A DNA stretch of 64,000 nt from Mycobacterium sp. MBM (GTDB taxonomy: Bacteria; Actinomycetota; Actinomycetes; Mycobacteriales; Mycobacteriaceae): the NCBI GenBank assembly GCA_021648845.1, contig JAKJHY010000011.1, positions 62,001 through 126,000 on the forward strand. Direction: 5' to 3'. The position numbers were made by a program, and so were the translations under genes. The notes beneath the pieces were generated by a model, which did not search any database, was not told the DNA's origin, and saw only the letters and a program-made list of their open reading frames with translations. Position 1 is the stretch's first letter; every line of letters begins with the position of its first letter. Positions 23,509 to 31,927 of the stretch are shown in pieces.

Positions 23509-24380
23509 CCGGCCCCAACGCCGTCGGCCGGATGCTCGGCCTGCTCGGGGACGAATGGACGCTGCTGATCGTGCAGCAGGCGCTCTTGGGCGCCAGCCGC
23601 TACGGCGAGTTCGTCGAGCGGCTGCCGATCTCGCACGCCGTCTTGACCCGGCGCTTGGTCGGCATGGTCGAGCACGATCTCATGGTCCGCCGCCAGTACC
23701 GGTCCGGACCGCCGCGCTTCGAGTATCTGCTCACCGCCCGCGGCCAGTCCCTCTGGCCGGTGCTGATATCCATCTGGCATTGGGAGCGCCGATGGGTGCC
23801 CGAGCATGCCCTGCCCGCCATGCGGCACGCGGAGTGCGGCAAGGAGTTCGCGCCGGTGCTGACCTGTCGCGGGTGCGGTGCAGCCGTCGACGAGAACAGC
23901 CTTGTCCCTCGATGGGGTCCGAGCGGGTCGTGGCCGCGTTCGATGCCCGCGGGCCCTTACCGGCGTCGTTCCCACGCCGACCGCTGTGCCCAGGCCGATC
24001 TGTTCCCCCAGACGATGAACATCCTGGGCAACCGGTGGGCCTTCGCCATCATGGTGGCCGCCTTCGTCGGGACCACCCGGTTCACCGATTTCGCCGAGCA
24101 GCTCGGCGCGCCGCCGGGTTCGCTGACCGACCGCTTGCAGGTGCTCACCGCCAACGGTGTGCTCGACGCCGCCGACGGCGGCTACCGATTGTCGCCGAAG
24201 GGCCGCGCGACGCTTCCCATCATCCTGACCGCCCTGGCCTGGGCGCAGCGTTGGTACACCACGGACGAGGGGCCCGCCGTGCTGATCACCCATAGCGACT
24301 GCGGCGCATCGTATGTCGGCGTACTGAGCTGCGGCGTATGCGCCGCCGAACTGCGGGCAGATCGGATCATTCGGGACTAG
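23505..24380 (+). CDS. Tandem HxlR-type winged-helix transcriptional regulator
   Basis: A 291-residue protein with two HxlR (MarR-like winged helix) domains in a row. Domain 1 is at about 1-95 (LLGDEWTLLIVQQALLGASR, SHAVLTRRLVGMVEHDLM). Domain 2 is at about 160-255 (ILGNRWAFAIMVAAFVGTTR, PPGSLTDRLQVLTANGVL). Each is followed by a cysteine cluster (HAECGKEFAPVLTCRGCG and HSDCGASYVGVLSCGVC) that may bind zinc. Normal HxlR proteins have one domain and dimerise, so this chain may act as a built-in dimer. GTG 23505 overlaps the oxygenase stop, so it is co-translated and may control that operon. Its TAG stop lies inside the CIRCE element of the next gene. Confidence 0.85.
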   Translation: MTGPNAVGRMLGLLGDEWTLLIVQQALLGASRYGEFVERLPISHAVLTRRLVGMVEHDLMVRRQYRSGPPRFEYLLTARGQSLWPVLISIWHWERRWVPEHALPAMRHAECGKEFAPVLTCRGCGAAVDENSLVPRWGPSGSWPRSMPAGPYRRRSHADRCAQADLFPQTMNILGNRWAFAIMVAAFVGTTRFTDFAEQLGAPPGSLTDRLQVLTANGVLDAADGGYRLSPKGRATLPIILTALAWAQRWYTTDEGPAVLITHSDCGASYVGVLSCGVCAAELRADRIIRD

Positions 24381-24403
24381 CACTCGACTGTGTCGAGTGC
24401 TAA
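24377..24403. promoter_or_regulatory. CIRCE element (HrcA operator)
   Basis: CTAGCACTC (24377-24385), a 9-nt spacer, and GAGTGCTAA (24395-24403) match the CIRCE consensus TTAGCACTC-N9-GAGTGCTAA with one base changed. TAAATT (24401-24406) can serve as -10 and abuts the right arm. HrcA binding here should repress hsp20 until heat stress. Confidence 0.9.
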
Positions 24404-24428
24404 ATTCGACGGTGCACAGTGATTGGCT

Positions 24429-24447
24429 GCCCGCCAGGGTGGCGGGC
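24429..24447 (+). promoter_or_regulatory. Stable hairpin in the hsp20 leader
   Basis: GCCCGCC, AGGGT, GGCGGGC form a perfect 7-bp GC stem, followed by TCTT, about 12 nt before the GAGGAGGTGG ribosome-binding site. It could act as an attenuator or stabilise the mRNA; the ribosome-binding site is outside the stem. Confidence 0.4.
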
Positions 24448-24474
24448 TCTTGAACGATGAGGAGGTGGATTGCT

Positions 24475-24921
24475 GTGCTTCGTTTCGATCCGTTCAGTGA
24501 CCTTGACTCCGTGACCCGCAACCTGCTGAGCGGCCAGACCGGCTCGTCACGCGCACCGAGGTTCATGCCGATGGACCTGTGCAAGATCGACGACCACTAC
24601 GTGCTGACCGCGGACCTGCCGGGTATCGACCCCGGTTCGGTGGACATCGACGTCGACAACGGAACCCTGACGATCTCCGCCCATCGCACCGCACGCTCCG
24701 AGGATTCGGTGCAGTGGCTGACCAACGAGCGGTTCTTCGGCAGCTACCGGCGACAGCTCTCGCTCGGCGAAGGTGTTGACACCGATGCCATTTCAGCCAC
24801 CTACGAGAACGGGGTGCTGACCCTGACCATCCCGCTGGCCGAACGGGCCCGTCCACGCAAGATCGAGATCACCCACAGCGGGCAGAAATCGGTCGAGGCA
24901 CCGACCGTCGACGCCGGCTAA
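24475..24921 (+). CDS. Hsp20/alpha-crystallin small heat shock protein
   Basis: A 148-residue small heat shock protein starting MLRFDPFSDLDSVTRNLL, as in mycobacterial and actinobacterial Hsp20 proteins. The alpha-crystallin domain covers about 35-130, with GTLTISAHRTARSED and the ENGVLTLTIPLAE motif (beta-8/9) near 112-124. It would hold unfolding proteins in large oligomers for refolding. GTG 24475 is chosen because GAGGAGGTGG lies 7 nt ahead; the in-frame ATG at 24457 would start before that site. A CIRCE element upstream indicates HrcA control. The stop overlaps the convergent GNAT gene. Confidence 0.93.
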   Translation: MLRFDPFSDLDSVTRNLLSGQTGSSRAPRFMPMDLCKIDDHYVLTADLPGIDPGSVDIDVDNGTLTISAHRTARSEDSVQWLTNERFFGSYRRQLSLGEGVDTDAISATYENGVLTLTIPLAERARPRKIEITHSGQKSVEAPTVDAG

Positions 24922-25502
24922 TGCGGCGCGGTGCGGTCCAGCCGGTGTTCCAGGTTGGACCGCACCGCCGGCCACTCGATGTCCACGATGGAGTAGACCG
25001 CGGTGTCCCGGCGTGACCCGTCGGCCAGTAACTGATGACTGCGCAGCACACCGTCGAGCTTGGCGCCGAGGCGTTCGATGGCCGCCCGGCTGGTCACGTT
25101 GAAGAAGTGGGTACGGAATTCGACGGCCACACAGCCGAGCACGTCGAAGGCATGGGTCAACAACAGCAGTTTGGCCTCGGTGTTCACCCCGGTGCGCCGG
25201 GCTGGCGCCACGTACCAGGTGGCACCGATCTCCAGCCGCCGGTTCGGCCCGTCGATATGCAGGTAACTCGTCGACCCGATCACGGTGCCGTCCAGCGCGC
25301 GCACCACGAAGGTGCACCCGGCCGGATCGGCCAGCCGGGTCCGCACCCACGTGGCCGCGGTCTGCGGGGTGGGCATCGTGGTGAACCACAGCGGTTCGGT
25401 GTCCGCGGCGGCCGTCGCGAGTTCCGCGGTGTGACCGTCGTGCAGCGGTTCCAGGCTCACCCAGCGCGGCCCGGTCAGCACCATCGGCTCCACGAAGCTC
25501 AT
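24918..25502 (-). CDS. GNAT-family N-acetyltransferase (RimJ/RimL-like)
   Basis: A 194-residue acetyltransferase of the RimJ/RimL class, which acetylates protein N-termini or small amines from acetyl-CoA. The fold is visible as TFVVRALDGTVIGSTSYLHI (beta-3/4), LEIGATWYVAPARRTGVNTE (acetyl-CoA pyrophosphate loop, near 105-124) and VEFRTHFFNVTSRAAIERLG (beta-5 and helix-4, near 136-155). ATG 25502 overlaps the stop of the membrane protein gene (ATGA); longer frames into that gene are not used. It converges on hsp20 with a 4-nt overlap of stop codons. Confidence 0.88.
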   Translation of the reverse strand: MSFVEPMVLTGPRWVSLEPLHDGHTAELATAAADTEPLWFTTMPTPQTAATWVRTRLADPAGCTFVVRALDGTVIGSTSYLHIDGPNRRLEIGATWYVAPARRTGVNTEAKLLLLTHAFDVLGCVAVEFRTHFFNVTSRAAIERLGAKLDGVLRSHQLLADGSRRDTAVYSIVDIEWPAVRSNLEHRLDRTAPH

Positions 25503-25921
25503 GCCTGACCCCACGCCACCACCATCGCCAGCACGGACAACACGATCGCGAGCACCGTCGTCGCCGCGGCAAGGTACATGCCGTACCCGGCGACCACCGG
25601 AGCCTGCACGTACAACCGGAAATACCACCCGATCAGCGCCGCCACGATCATCGAAATCGACAGGGCCGCAGAGGATGCCAGCCTCGCCGACAGCTGACGG
25701 GCGGCCATCGCGGCGGCCACCATGAGCACCGCGGCCAGCAGCACGATCAGCTGCCCGACGCCGAACCCCGACGGCGGCACCGTGATCGAGCCGACCCTGC
25801 CGCCGATCGCGTTGGCCCGGCCGCCGCCGTTTGCGGTCGTCGTCAACCACGGCAACCAGGCACTCACCGCCAGCACCAGCGCGCAAAACGCAACCAGCCA
25901 GCCGGGACGCAATCGAGCCAT
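25499..25921 (-). CDS. Four-helix membrane protein (Rv0912-like)
   Basis: A 140-residue protein with four hydrophobic helices: about 8-26, 55-75, 83-101 and 112-136. An extracytoplasmic glycine-rich loop of about 28 residues separates helices 1 and 2. No enzymatic motif is visible. Its position between a VOC protein and the oxygenase-thiolase operon matches Rv0912 of M. tuberculosis in size and place. The start is supported by TAACCT (complement of 25929-25934) 7 nt before the ATG, a leaderless arrangement. It overlaps the GNAT gene, which is probably co-transcribed. Confidence 0.7.
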   Translation of the reverse strand: MARLRPGWLVAFCALVLAVSAWLPWLTTTANGGGRANAIGGRVGSITVPPSGFGVGQLIVLLAAVLMVAAAMAARQLSARLASSAALSISMIVAALIGWYFRLYVQAPVVAGYGMYLAAATTVLAIVLSVLAMVVAWGQA

Positions 25922-25928
25922 GCGCCTC

Positions 25929-25955
25929 AGGTTATCGGGTCAACCTGCGTACCCT
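25929..25955. promoter_or_regulatory. Divergent leaderless promoters
   Basis: In the 42-bp gap between divergent genes, TAACCT on the minus strand (complement of 25929-25934) is 7 nt before the membrane protein ATG, and TACCCT (25950-25955) is 8 nt before the cupin ATG. Confidence 0.45.
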
Positions 25956-25963
25956 GGATCGCC

Positions 25964-26404
25964 ATGACGGAATTACCCGATTGGGCCCGCCAGCTCGATC
26001 TGTCCCCGCACCCCGAAGGGGGCTGGTATCGCGAGACCTGGCGCAGCGAGCTGACCATCCCCCAGTCGGCCCTGCCGTCGGACTACACCGGGCCACGTCA
26101 GGCCGGGACGGCGATCCTGTTCCTGCTGATGCCGGGTCAGCAGTCGGCCTGGCACACCGTGCGCAGCGCGGAGCTGTGGTTCCACCACCGTGGCAGCCCG
26201 CTGCTGCTGGAGGTGGGCCGCGAGCAGGACACGGCGGACACGCTGGTCCTGGGACCCGATATCGCGGCCGGGGAGCGGCCGCAACTGCTCGTGCCGCCCG
26301 GGCATTGGCAACGGGCGATGCCGCGTGATCAGGAGCCCACCCTGGTCAGCTGCGTGGTGGTGCCGGGGTTCGATTTCGCCGACTTCGCACTGGGCGCCCA
26401 TTAG
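25964..26404 (+). CDS. Cupin_5 (DUF985) family protein
   Basis: A 146-residue single-domain cupin. Characteristic DUF985 features are LSPHPEGGWYRETWRS (13-28), AGTAILFLLMPGQQSAWHTV with WFHHRGSPL (50-78), and the closing VVPGFDFADF. Members are beta-barrel proteins, sometimes described as sugar epimerase-like; their function is not established. The histidines in SAWHTV and WFHHRG are in the position of the cupin metal site. A TACCCT -10 lies 8 nt before the ATG. Its stop overlaps the convergent VOC gene by 4 nt. M. tuberculosis has no gene here as far as I recall, so this may be an insertion relative to it. Confidence 0.85.
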   Translation: MTELPDWARQLDLSPHPEGGWYRETWRSELTIPQSALPSDYTGPRQAGTAILFLLMPGQQSAWHTVRSAELWFHHRGSPLLLEVGREQDTADTLVLGPDIAAGERPQLLVPPGHWQRAMPRDQEPTLVSCVVVPGFDFADFALGAH

Positions 26405-27168
26405 GGCTGCAGCGAGGACAGGTTGAACCCGGCACCGGTCGGGTCGGCCGCCGCGGCCAACCGACCGTAGGGGGTGTCCTCGGCGGGCCGGACGATGCTG
26501 CCGCCGTTGTCGACGATCAGTTGCAGTGCCTTGTCGACGTCGTCGGCGCCCAGGAAGAACGTCCACTCCGACGCAGCGTCGGCGGCCATGAACGCGCCGC
26601 CGTCCATCACACCGATTCGCTGTTCGCCGTCGAACAGCACCGTACTGTAGCGGAATTCGTCGGAATCGGCCTCGACCTGGGTCTGCCAGCCGAACACCGT
26701 GCGGTAGAAGTCCAGGGTGGCGGCGAAGTCCCGGGTGGTCAGCTGATGCCAGACCGGCGCACCCGCCACACCGGCGGCCTGGAAACCCAGATGCTCGGTG
26801 GGCTGCCACAATCCGATCACGCCGCCGGTCGGGTCGGCGACCATCGCCATCCGGCCCTTGGCCGGGATGTCCATGGCGCCACCGCAGCTGAAGCCGCCGG
26901 CGGCGGTCATCGCCTCGAGGGTGGCGTCCACGTCGGCGGTGTGCAGGTAGGTGTTCCACCCGTCGGGCATGTCCCACTGCGGGTCGTTGGCCATCAGGCC
27001 GGCGACCAGGGCGCCGCCGGCGAAGGCGCTGACGTAGCCGCCGTACTCGGGGCCGCCCGACTCGAAGGTCCAGCCGAAGACCGCGCCGTAGAACTCTTGC
27101 GCGCGCGCCAGATCCGAGGTGGACAGGTCGATCCAACACGGGGCGCCCAGAGGGTGTGAGGTTGTCAT
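26401..27168 (-). CDS. Two-domain VOC (glyoxalase-like) protein (Rv0911-like)
   Basis: A 255-residue protein built of two vicinal-oxygen-chelate units. The first covers about 8-120 (PCWIDLSTSDLARAQEFYGA to MAMVADPTGGVIGLWQP) and the second about 135-252 (PVWHQLTTRDFAATLDFYRT to LAAAADPTGAGFNLSS). Each has the paired beta-alpha-beta-beta-beta modules of glyoxalase I, bleomycin resistance protein and related enzymes. The metal-ligand pattern is incomplete, so a binding or antibiotic-sequestering role is as likely as catalysis. It sits in the Rv0911 position of the syntenic block. The 116-bp gap to the SRPBCC gene shows nothing recognisable. Confidence 0.85.
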   Translation of the reverse strand: MTTSHPLGAPCWIDLSTSDLARAQEFYGAVFGWTFESGGPEYGGYVSAFAGGALVAGLMANDPQWDMPDGWNTYLHTADVDATLEAMTAAGGFSCGGAMDIPAKGRMAMVADPTGGVIGLWQPTEHLGFQAAGVAGAPVWHQLTTRDFAATLDFYRTVFGWQTQVEADSDEFRYSTVLFDGEQRIGVMDGGAFMAADAASEWTFFLGADDVDKALQLIVDNGGSIVRPAEDTPYGRLAAAADPTGAGFNLSSLQP

Positions 27169-27284
27169 ACCGGTACCGACCCGGGCGCCCGCGAAAACTC
27201 ATCGCGCAACGTGCCCGAAATCCGCGGAATGGTCGCAATCGGGTAGTCGACAGCAACCATTGCGCGCATTTCGCCGGGCAGCGG

Positions 27285-27716
27285 CTAGGAGAAGACCGCC
27301 TTGAACTGGTCCAGCGACTGGCGGATATCGCTCTTCAGCGCGCTCGCGACCACCATGCCGATCGGGCCGAACAGCGCCGGCCCACCCAGGTGGATGTCCA
27401 GCTGCACGGCGGCACCCTCGGCGGCCGGCTTCACCCGGGCGATGAGCTTGATCTTCACTCCACCGACACCGTTGCCGTTGAGCGTCATCGACTCCGGTGG
27501 CTTGTAGTTGACGATGGTCCAGTGCACGCGGTTGAGCATGCCCTTGACCTCGACGATCGACTCGATCTCGGTGCCCTTACCCAGGGTTTCGGGGAGCTGC
27601 GAGCGCCACAGCTTGTGGATCGTCAGCCACTCCTTGAACCGGGAGAGATCCGATGCGGACTCCCAGGCCCGCTCGGGCGACAACGGGACGTCGACGGAGA
27701 CGGAGAGTTTGGCCAT
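27285..27716 (-). CDS. SRPBCC/START-domain protein, Rv0910-like toxin
   Basis: A 143-residue helix-grip-fold protein: an N-terminal strand (LSVSVDVPLSPERAWESASD), a helix with RFKEWLTIHKLW, and a long C-terminal helix (ALKSDIRQSLDQFKAVF). This fold makes a hydrophobic cavity for lipids or polyketides. Its length and its coupling to a short alanine/lysine-rich gene directly before it match Rv0910, which has been reported as the toxin of a type II toxin-antitoxin pair with Rv0909. The stop of the partner and the start here are adjacent (TAGATG), so translation is coupled. The molecular target is not known to me. Confidence 0.8.
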   Translation of the reverse strand: MAKLSVSVDVPLSPERAWESASDLSRFKEWLTIHKLWRSQLPETLGKGTEIESIVEVKGMLNRVHWTIVNYKPPESMTLNGNGVGGVKIKLIARVKPAAEGAAVQLDIHLGGPALFGPIGMVVASALKSDIRQSLDQFKAVFS

Positions 27717-27959
27717 CTACGGCGCAGGAGGGGCGGCCGGCGGTTGCCCGGACTGCTGGGTGGGCGGTACCGGTGGCGGCTGCGCGGCGCCGGTCTGCTC
27801 GCGGGCGGCCTTCTTGGCGGCCTCCTGCACCTTGTCCACCTGCTCGGCGTATTTGCCCTGCGTCTTCTTGTCGACCAGGTCCCCGGCCTTGTCGATGACC
27901 GTGTCGACCTTGTCGGTGTTCTTTGCCACCAGGCCTTTGATCTTGTCCAAGAAACTCAT
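27717..27959 (-). CDS. Rv0909/MT0933-like antitoxin with proline-rich tail
   Basis: An 80-residue protein. Residues 1-55 are the MT0933-like antitoxin sequence (MSFLDKIKGLVAKNTDKVD, then KAGDLVDKKTQGKYAEQVDK), amphipathic and lysine rich. Residues 56-80 are a proline/glutamine/alanine tail (PPPVPPTQQSGQPPAAPPAP) not present in the roughly 59-residue M. tuberculosis form as I recall it. It is the first gene of the presumed antitoxin-toxin pair and starts 9 bp after the end of ctpE, so it may be part of the ctpE transcript. Confidence 0.8.
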   Translation of the reverse strand: MSFLDKIKGLVAKNTDKVDTVIDKAGDLVDKKTQGKYAEQVDKVQEAAKKAAREQTGAAQPPPVPPTQQSGQPPAAPPAP

Positions 27960-27968
27960 GACCCAACC

Positions 27969-30341
27969 CTAGCGCCACAGCCGCCGCGGTTCGCCCGCCA
28001 GCCGCCCCTCCACCCACCAGGCCACCTCGATGATCGCGGCCGCGACCGCGCCGATCGCCAGCCCCATCGAGGTCAGCGCAAGGTTGGACGGGTCGAGCAG
28101 GAACGTGCGCTGCGCCAGCGGCACCGAGAAGATCACCACATAGGCCAGCCCGGACACCGCCACCAGCGCGACCCGCCACCACTGGTAGGGGCGGGCCACC
28201 ACGGCCAACACCCACACCGAGGCGACCAGCAGGGTGATCAGCGCGGTCGTGGAGGCCTGGGTCTGTTGCGTCTCGGTGGCCCCGCGACCTTCGTAGGCCA
28301 GCAGGTAGGAGATGAAGGTGCTGACGCCCACGACGACACCGGCGGGCAGCGCCGAGGTCATCACCCGACGCACGAAGCCGGGACGGGCCCGTTCGGCATT
28401 CGGTGCCAGCGACAGGATGAACGCCGGGATGCCGATCGTGAACCAGGCCGCGATCGTGACGTGGATCGGCTGGAACGGGTACAGCAGCGGGTCGGACCCG
28501 AACAGCTTGGCCGACAACCCGCCGATACCCACCAGGGCGGCCAACAGCACCGAGTACACCGTCTTGGTGAGAAACAGGTTGGAGACCCGCTCGATATTGC
28601 CGATCACCCGCCGGCCCTCACCGACCACGTGGGGCAGCGTCGCGAACTTGTTGTCCAGCAACACGATCTGCGCCACCGCGCGCGACGCCGAGCTGCCCGA
28701 TCCCATCGCCACACCGATATCGGCGTCCTTGAGGGCCAGCACATCGTTGACACCGTCCCCGGTCATCGCCACGGTGTGCCCGCGGGATTGCAGAGCGTGC
28801 ACCATGGCGCGCTTCTGGTCGGGGCGGACCCGGCCGAAGGTGGTGTACTCGTCGACGGCGGTGGCCAGTTCGTCGGCTTGTTCGGGGAGCTCACGGGCAT
28901 CGAGCGTCTCACCGTGCAGGCCCAGCGCCCCGGCCACCGCACCCACCGATTTGGCGTTGTCCCCGGAGATCACCTTGACGGTGACCTGCTGGGAGGCAAA
29001 GTAATCCAGGGTGTCGCGGGCGTCGGGACGCACCCGCTGCTCGAGGACGACGAGCGCGACCGGGGTCACCATGCCGGGCGCAGCCGGATCGTCGACGCGG
29101 CACGCGCATGTTCCCAGCAGCAGCACCCGCAGCCCCTGCGCGCCGATCCGCTCGGCCTCCTGGGCTTGCGGCGATGACGGGTCCAACAGCACGTCGGGGG
29201 CACCGATCACCCAGTTGCCGTGCTCGCCGTAGGACGTGCCGCTCCACTTGGTCGCCGATTTGAACGGGGCCGACGCGGTAGCCGTCCAGCCGGGCGGGGC
29301 GTCATACGCCTCGGCGATGGCGGCCATGCTGGCATTGGGGCGGGCATCGTCGGCGGCCAGTTGGGCCAGCACGATGCCGGCGTCGGTCTCGCCGAATGTC
29401 TTGAGATCGCTCAGCCGCATCCCGTTCTCGGTGAGCGTGCCGGTCTTGTCGGCGCACACCACGTCGACGCGGGCCAGGCCCTCGATCGCCGGCAGCTCCT
29501 GCACCAGGCACTGGCGCCGGCCCAGCCGGACCACCCCGACGGCGAAGGCGATCGACGTCATGAGCACCAAACCCTCGGGCACCATCGGCACCAGCGCCCC
29601 GACCATCCGCAGCACCGATTCCCGCCAGCCGGCGTCGGTGGTGAACAGTTGGGTGTAGATGATCAGCGCGCCGGCCGGCACCAGCAGGTAGGTGATGAAC
29701 TGCAGGATCTTGTTGATCCCGCTGCGCAGCTCGGATTTCACCAGGGTGAACTTGCTGGCTTCCTCGGCGAGCCGGGCGGCATAGGCGTGCCTGCCGACCT
29801 TGGTGGCCCGGTAGGCGCCGGAGCCGGCCACCACGAAGCTGCCGGACATCACCTTGTCGCCGCGATCCTTGGGCATCGGGTCGGCCTCGCCGGTCAGCAG
29901 CGACTCGTCGACCTCAAGGTTGTTGTCCTCCAACACTTCCCCGTCGACGGTGATCTGGTCGCCGGGGCCGACCTCGATGACATCGCCGAGGACAACCTCG
30001 CTGGGCGCGAGCGCACGCGTCCCGGACTGCCTGCGCACCATCGGTTTGGCCTGCCCGACGATGGCCAGCTTGTCCAGTGTCTGCTTGGCGCGCAGCTCCT
30101 GGATGATGCCGATCGCACTGTTGGCGACGATGAGCAACCCGAACAGCCCGTTGATCAGGGAGCCGGTGGCCACCACGATGGCGAACAGCACGCCGAGGAT
30201 CGCGTTGATGCGGGTGAACACGTTCGCCCGCACGATCTCCGAGACGCTGCGCGCCGCCCGGGTCGGCACGTCATTGGTCTGGCCGTCGGCCACCCGCTGG
30301 GCGACCTCGGCATCGCTCAGGCCGGCGATCATGGTCGTCAC
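27969..30341 (-). CDS. ctpE: P-type cation-transporting ATPase CtpE
   Basis: A 790-residue P-type ATPase. The actuator loop is LLTGEADPM (near 150), the phosphorylation site [10 protein letters not shown] near residue 295, the nucleotide-binding domain follows to about 520 ([38 protein letters not shown]), and six C-terminal helices close the pore. It is slightly shorter than typical Ca2+-ATPases. The ortholog in M. smegmatis is described as a calcium uptake pump needed under Ca2+ limitation and for envelope integrity. The GTG start overlaps the lipoprotein gene's stop (GTGA). The antitoxin-toxin pair follows at 9 bp, all one strand, as in Rv0907-Rv0910. Confidence 0.92.
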   Translation of the reverse strand: MTTMIAGLSDAEVAQRVADGQTNDVPTRAARSVSEIVRANVFTRINAILGVLFAIVVATGSLINGLFGLLIVANSAIGIIQELRAKQTLDKLAIVGQAKPMVRRQSGTRALAPSEVVLGDVIEVGPGDQITVDGEVLEDNNLEVDESLLTGEADPMPKDRGDKVMSGSFVVAGSGAYRATKVGRHAYAARLAEEASKFTLVKSELRSGINKILQFITYLLVPAGALIIYTQLFTTDAGWRESVLRMVGALVPMVPEGLVLMTSIAFAVGVVRLGRRQCLVQELPAIEGLARVDVVCADKTGTLTENGMRLSDLKTFGETDAGIVLAQLAADDARPNASMAAIAEAYDAPPGWTATASAPFKSATKWSGTSYGEHGNWVIGAPDVLLDPSSPQAQEAERIGAQGLRVLLLGTCACRVDDPAAPGMVTPVALVVLEQRVRPDARDTLDYFASQQVTVKVISGDNAKSVGAVAGALGLHGETLDARELPEQADELATAVDEYTTFGRVRPDQKRAMVHALQSRGHTVAMTGDGVNDVLALKDADIGVAMGSGSSASRAVAQIVLLDNKFATLPHVVGEGRRVIGNIERVSNLFLTKTVYSVLLAALVGIGGLSAKLFGSDPLLYPFQPIHVTIAAWFTIGIPAFILSLAPNAERARPGFVRRVMTSALPAGVVVGVSTFISYLLAYEGRGATETQQTQASTTALITLLVASVWVLAVVARPYQWWRVALVAVSGLAYVVIFSVPLAQRTFLLDPSNLALTSMGLAIGAVAAAIIEVAWWVEGRLAGEPRRLWR

Positions 30342-31909
30342 TTGGTGAATACCGCCCCGTTGAAGAATTCGAGAGTGAGCGTGTTGCCGTCGAAGGTGGC
30401 CTGAGAAATCGTGCCCGGTGGCGCGTTCTCGAAGACCGGGGCGAAGGTGAACACGTTGCCGTCGCGGTGCGTCAGATCAAAGGTGTCCCCGCGCGGCCCG
30501 ATGCCGAGCACCAGTCGGCCGTCGCGTTCGGTCACCTGCGCCGGACCCCAGAACGTGTTGTCGTAGCTGCCGACATAGCTCGACAATGGCTGCGCTGCAG
30601 CGGGATCGGCGGGCGCCGGCGCACCGACCAACGACCCGACCGGATCGCTCATCGGCAGCACCTTGGCGCTGTAGAGCTCATACCAGGGCTCGCGGATCTC
30701 GCCGAACTGCACCAGATCCGCGAACTGCGCGGTCAGCGTCTCGGGCACACCCGAGGCCGTGCCGTTGGTCAGAGCGACGATGCCGACATCCGCCGACGGC
30801 AGCATGACAACGTTGGCGCCGGCCCCCAGTTCGAAGGCACCGGAGTGGCTGAGTTCGGTGCGCGCGCCCGAGGTGGTGCCGACGTTGAATCCATAGCCGT
30901 AGAAGCCGGACCGCATGGCGGGTTCGGTGGCGCGGCTGGACACGACCTGCGGGGTGAGGGCCGGTAACAGCGCGGCGGAGCCGATCAGCTGCCGGTCTCC
31001 CAGCTTGCCCTCGGCCAGCACCATCGACATCCAGCGCGTCATATCGTTGACCGAGGAACTCGCCCCGCCGGCGGGTGCCTGCTGATCGGCATCGCGGACA
31101 TAGCGGGGCTGATAGTCCTTGTCGGCCACCCGAATGTGCCCGACGGCCTTGTTGGACCGGGACTCGTAGTCGGCGAACCGGTAACTGGTCGAGTTCATCC
31201 CCAGCGGGCCCAACAACGAGTCCTCGGCCAGCGTCTCCCACGGTCGACCGGCCGCGGCGGACACCGCCTCCGCGGCCGCGGTCAGCCCGAAGTTCGTGTA
31301 GGCGTAGGAGATCCGGAACGGGTCCAACGGTAGCTGGCGCAGCCGCTCCAGTACGGCGCGGCGGTCATAGCCGATGTCCTCGAGGATGTCACCGGCATGG
31401 TCGGGCAGCCCGGACCGGTGCGCGAAGAGATCACCGACGGTGACCATCGCGGTGACGGCCGGATCCGACAGCGCGAACCACGGCAGTTCGTCGACGACAG
31501 GGGCGTCCCAACCGATGGTCTGCGCATCGACCTGCCGGGCGACCACGGTGGCGCTCAACGGTTTTGACAGCGAGGCCAGCTGGAACACGGTGTCCGGGTC
31601 CACCGCCTCCTGGGTCCGCACATCGCGGACACCGAAGCCCTTTGCGTACACCGTTTTCCCGTGGTGCACGACGGCGACCGCCAGCCCGGGCACCCCGGAT
31701 GCCGTGAGCAGATCGTCGGCGAGGCCGTCGAGTTTCGCGACGGCGTTGTCGACGGCGTCGGCGGGCAACGGCATGGCCGGTACCAGCGGCGGGGGCACCA
31801 GGGCGGATTCGGAGGCGGCCGGGGGCGGCGCGACCGGCCCGGCGGTATTCGATGCGCTGCACCCGGCCAGCAGCGTGGCGGCCGCGGCGACGCTCAAGAT
31901 CACTCTCAC
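30338..31909 (-). CDS. Beta-lactamase-fold (class C/EstB-like) lipoprotein (Rv0907-like)
   Basis: A 523-residue secreted lipoprotein. The signal peptide ends in a lipobox, LAGC, with Cys17 as the acylated residue; a proline-rich linker runs to about 50. The serine hydrolase/penicillin-binding fold follows: SxxK at 113-116 (SLSK), the YxN motif at 204-206 (YTN), and a beta-3 motif near HSGAFELG in the 350s. Such proteins act as D-aminopeptidases, esterases or penicillin-binding carboxypeptidases; resistance to beta-lactams is possible but not shown. A C-terminal domain of about 120 residues is like lipocalin-type tails of the S12 family. It overlaps ctpE by 4 nt and lies 18 bp after the metallo-beta-lactamase-fold gene. 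Confidence 0.88.
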   Translation of the reverse strand: MRVILSVAAAATLLAGCSASNTAGPVAPPPAASESALVPPPLVPAMPLPADAVDNAVAKLDGLADDLLTASGVPGLAVAVVHHGKTVYAKGFGVRDVRTQEAVDPDTVFQLASLSKPLSATVVARQVDAQTIGWDAPVVDELPWFALSDPAVTAMVTVGDLFAHRSGLPDHAGDILEDIGYDRRAVLERLRQLPLDPFRISYAYTNFGLTAAAEAVSAAAGRPWETLAEDSLLGPLGMNSTSYRFADYESRSNKAVGHIRVADKDYQPRYVRDADQQAPAGGASSSVNDMTRWMSMVLAEGKLGDRQLIGSAALLPALTPQVVSSRATEPAMRSGFYGYGFNVGTTSGARTELSHSGAFELGAGANVVMLPSADVGIVALTNGTASGVPETLTAQFADLVQFGEIREPWYELYSAKVLPMSDPVGSLVGAPAPADPAAAQPLSSYVGSYDNTFWGPAQVTERDGRLVLGIGPRGDTFDLTHRDGNVFTFAPVFENAPPGTISQATFDGNTLTLEFFNGAVFTK

Positions 31910-31927
31910 GGCGTCAACGCTATCGGT

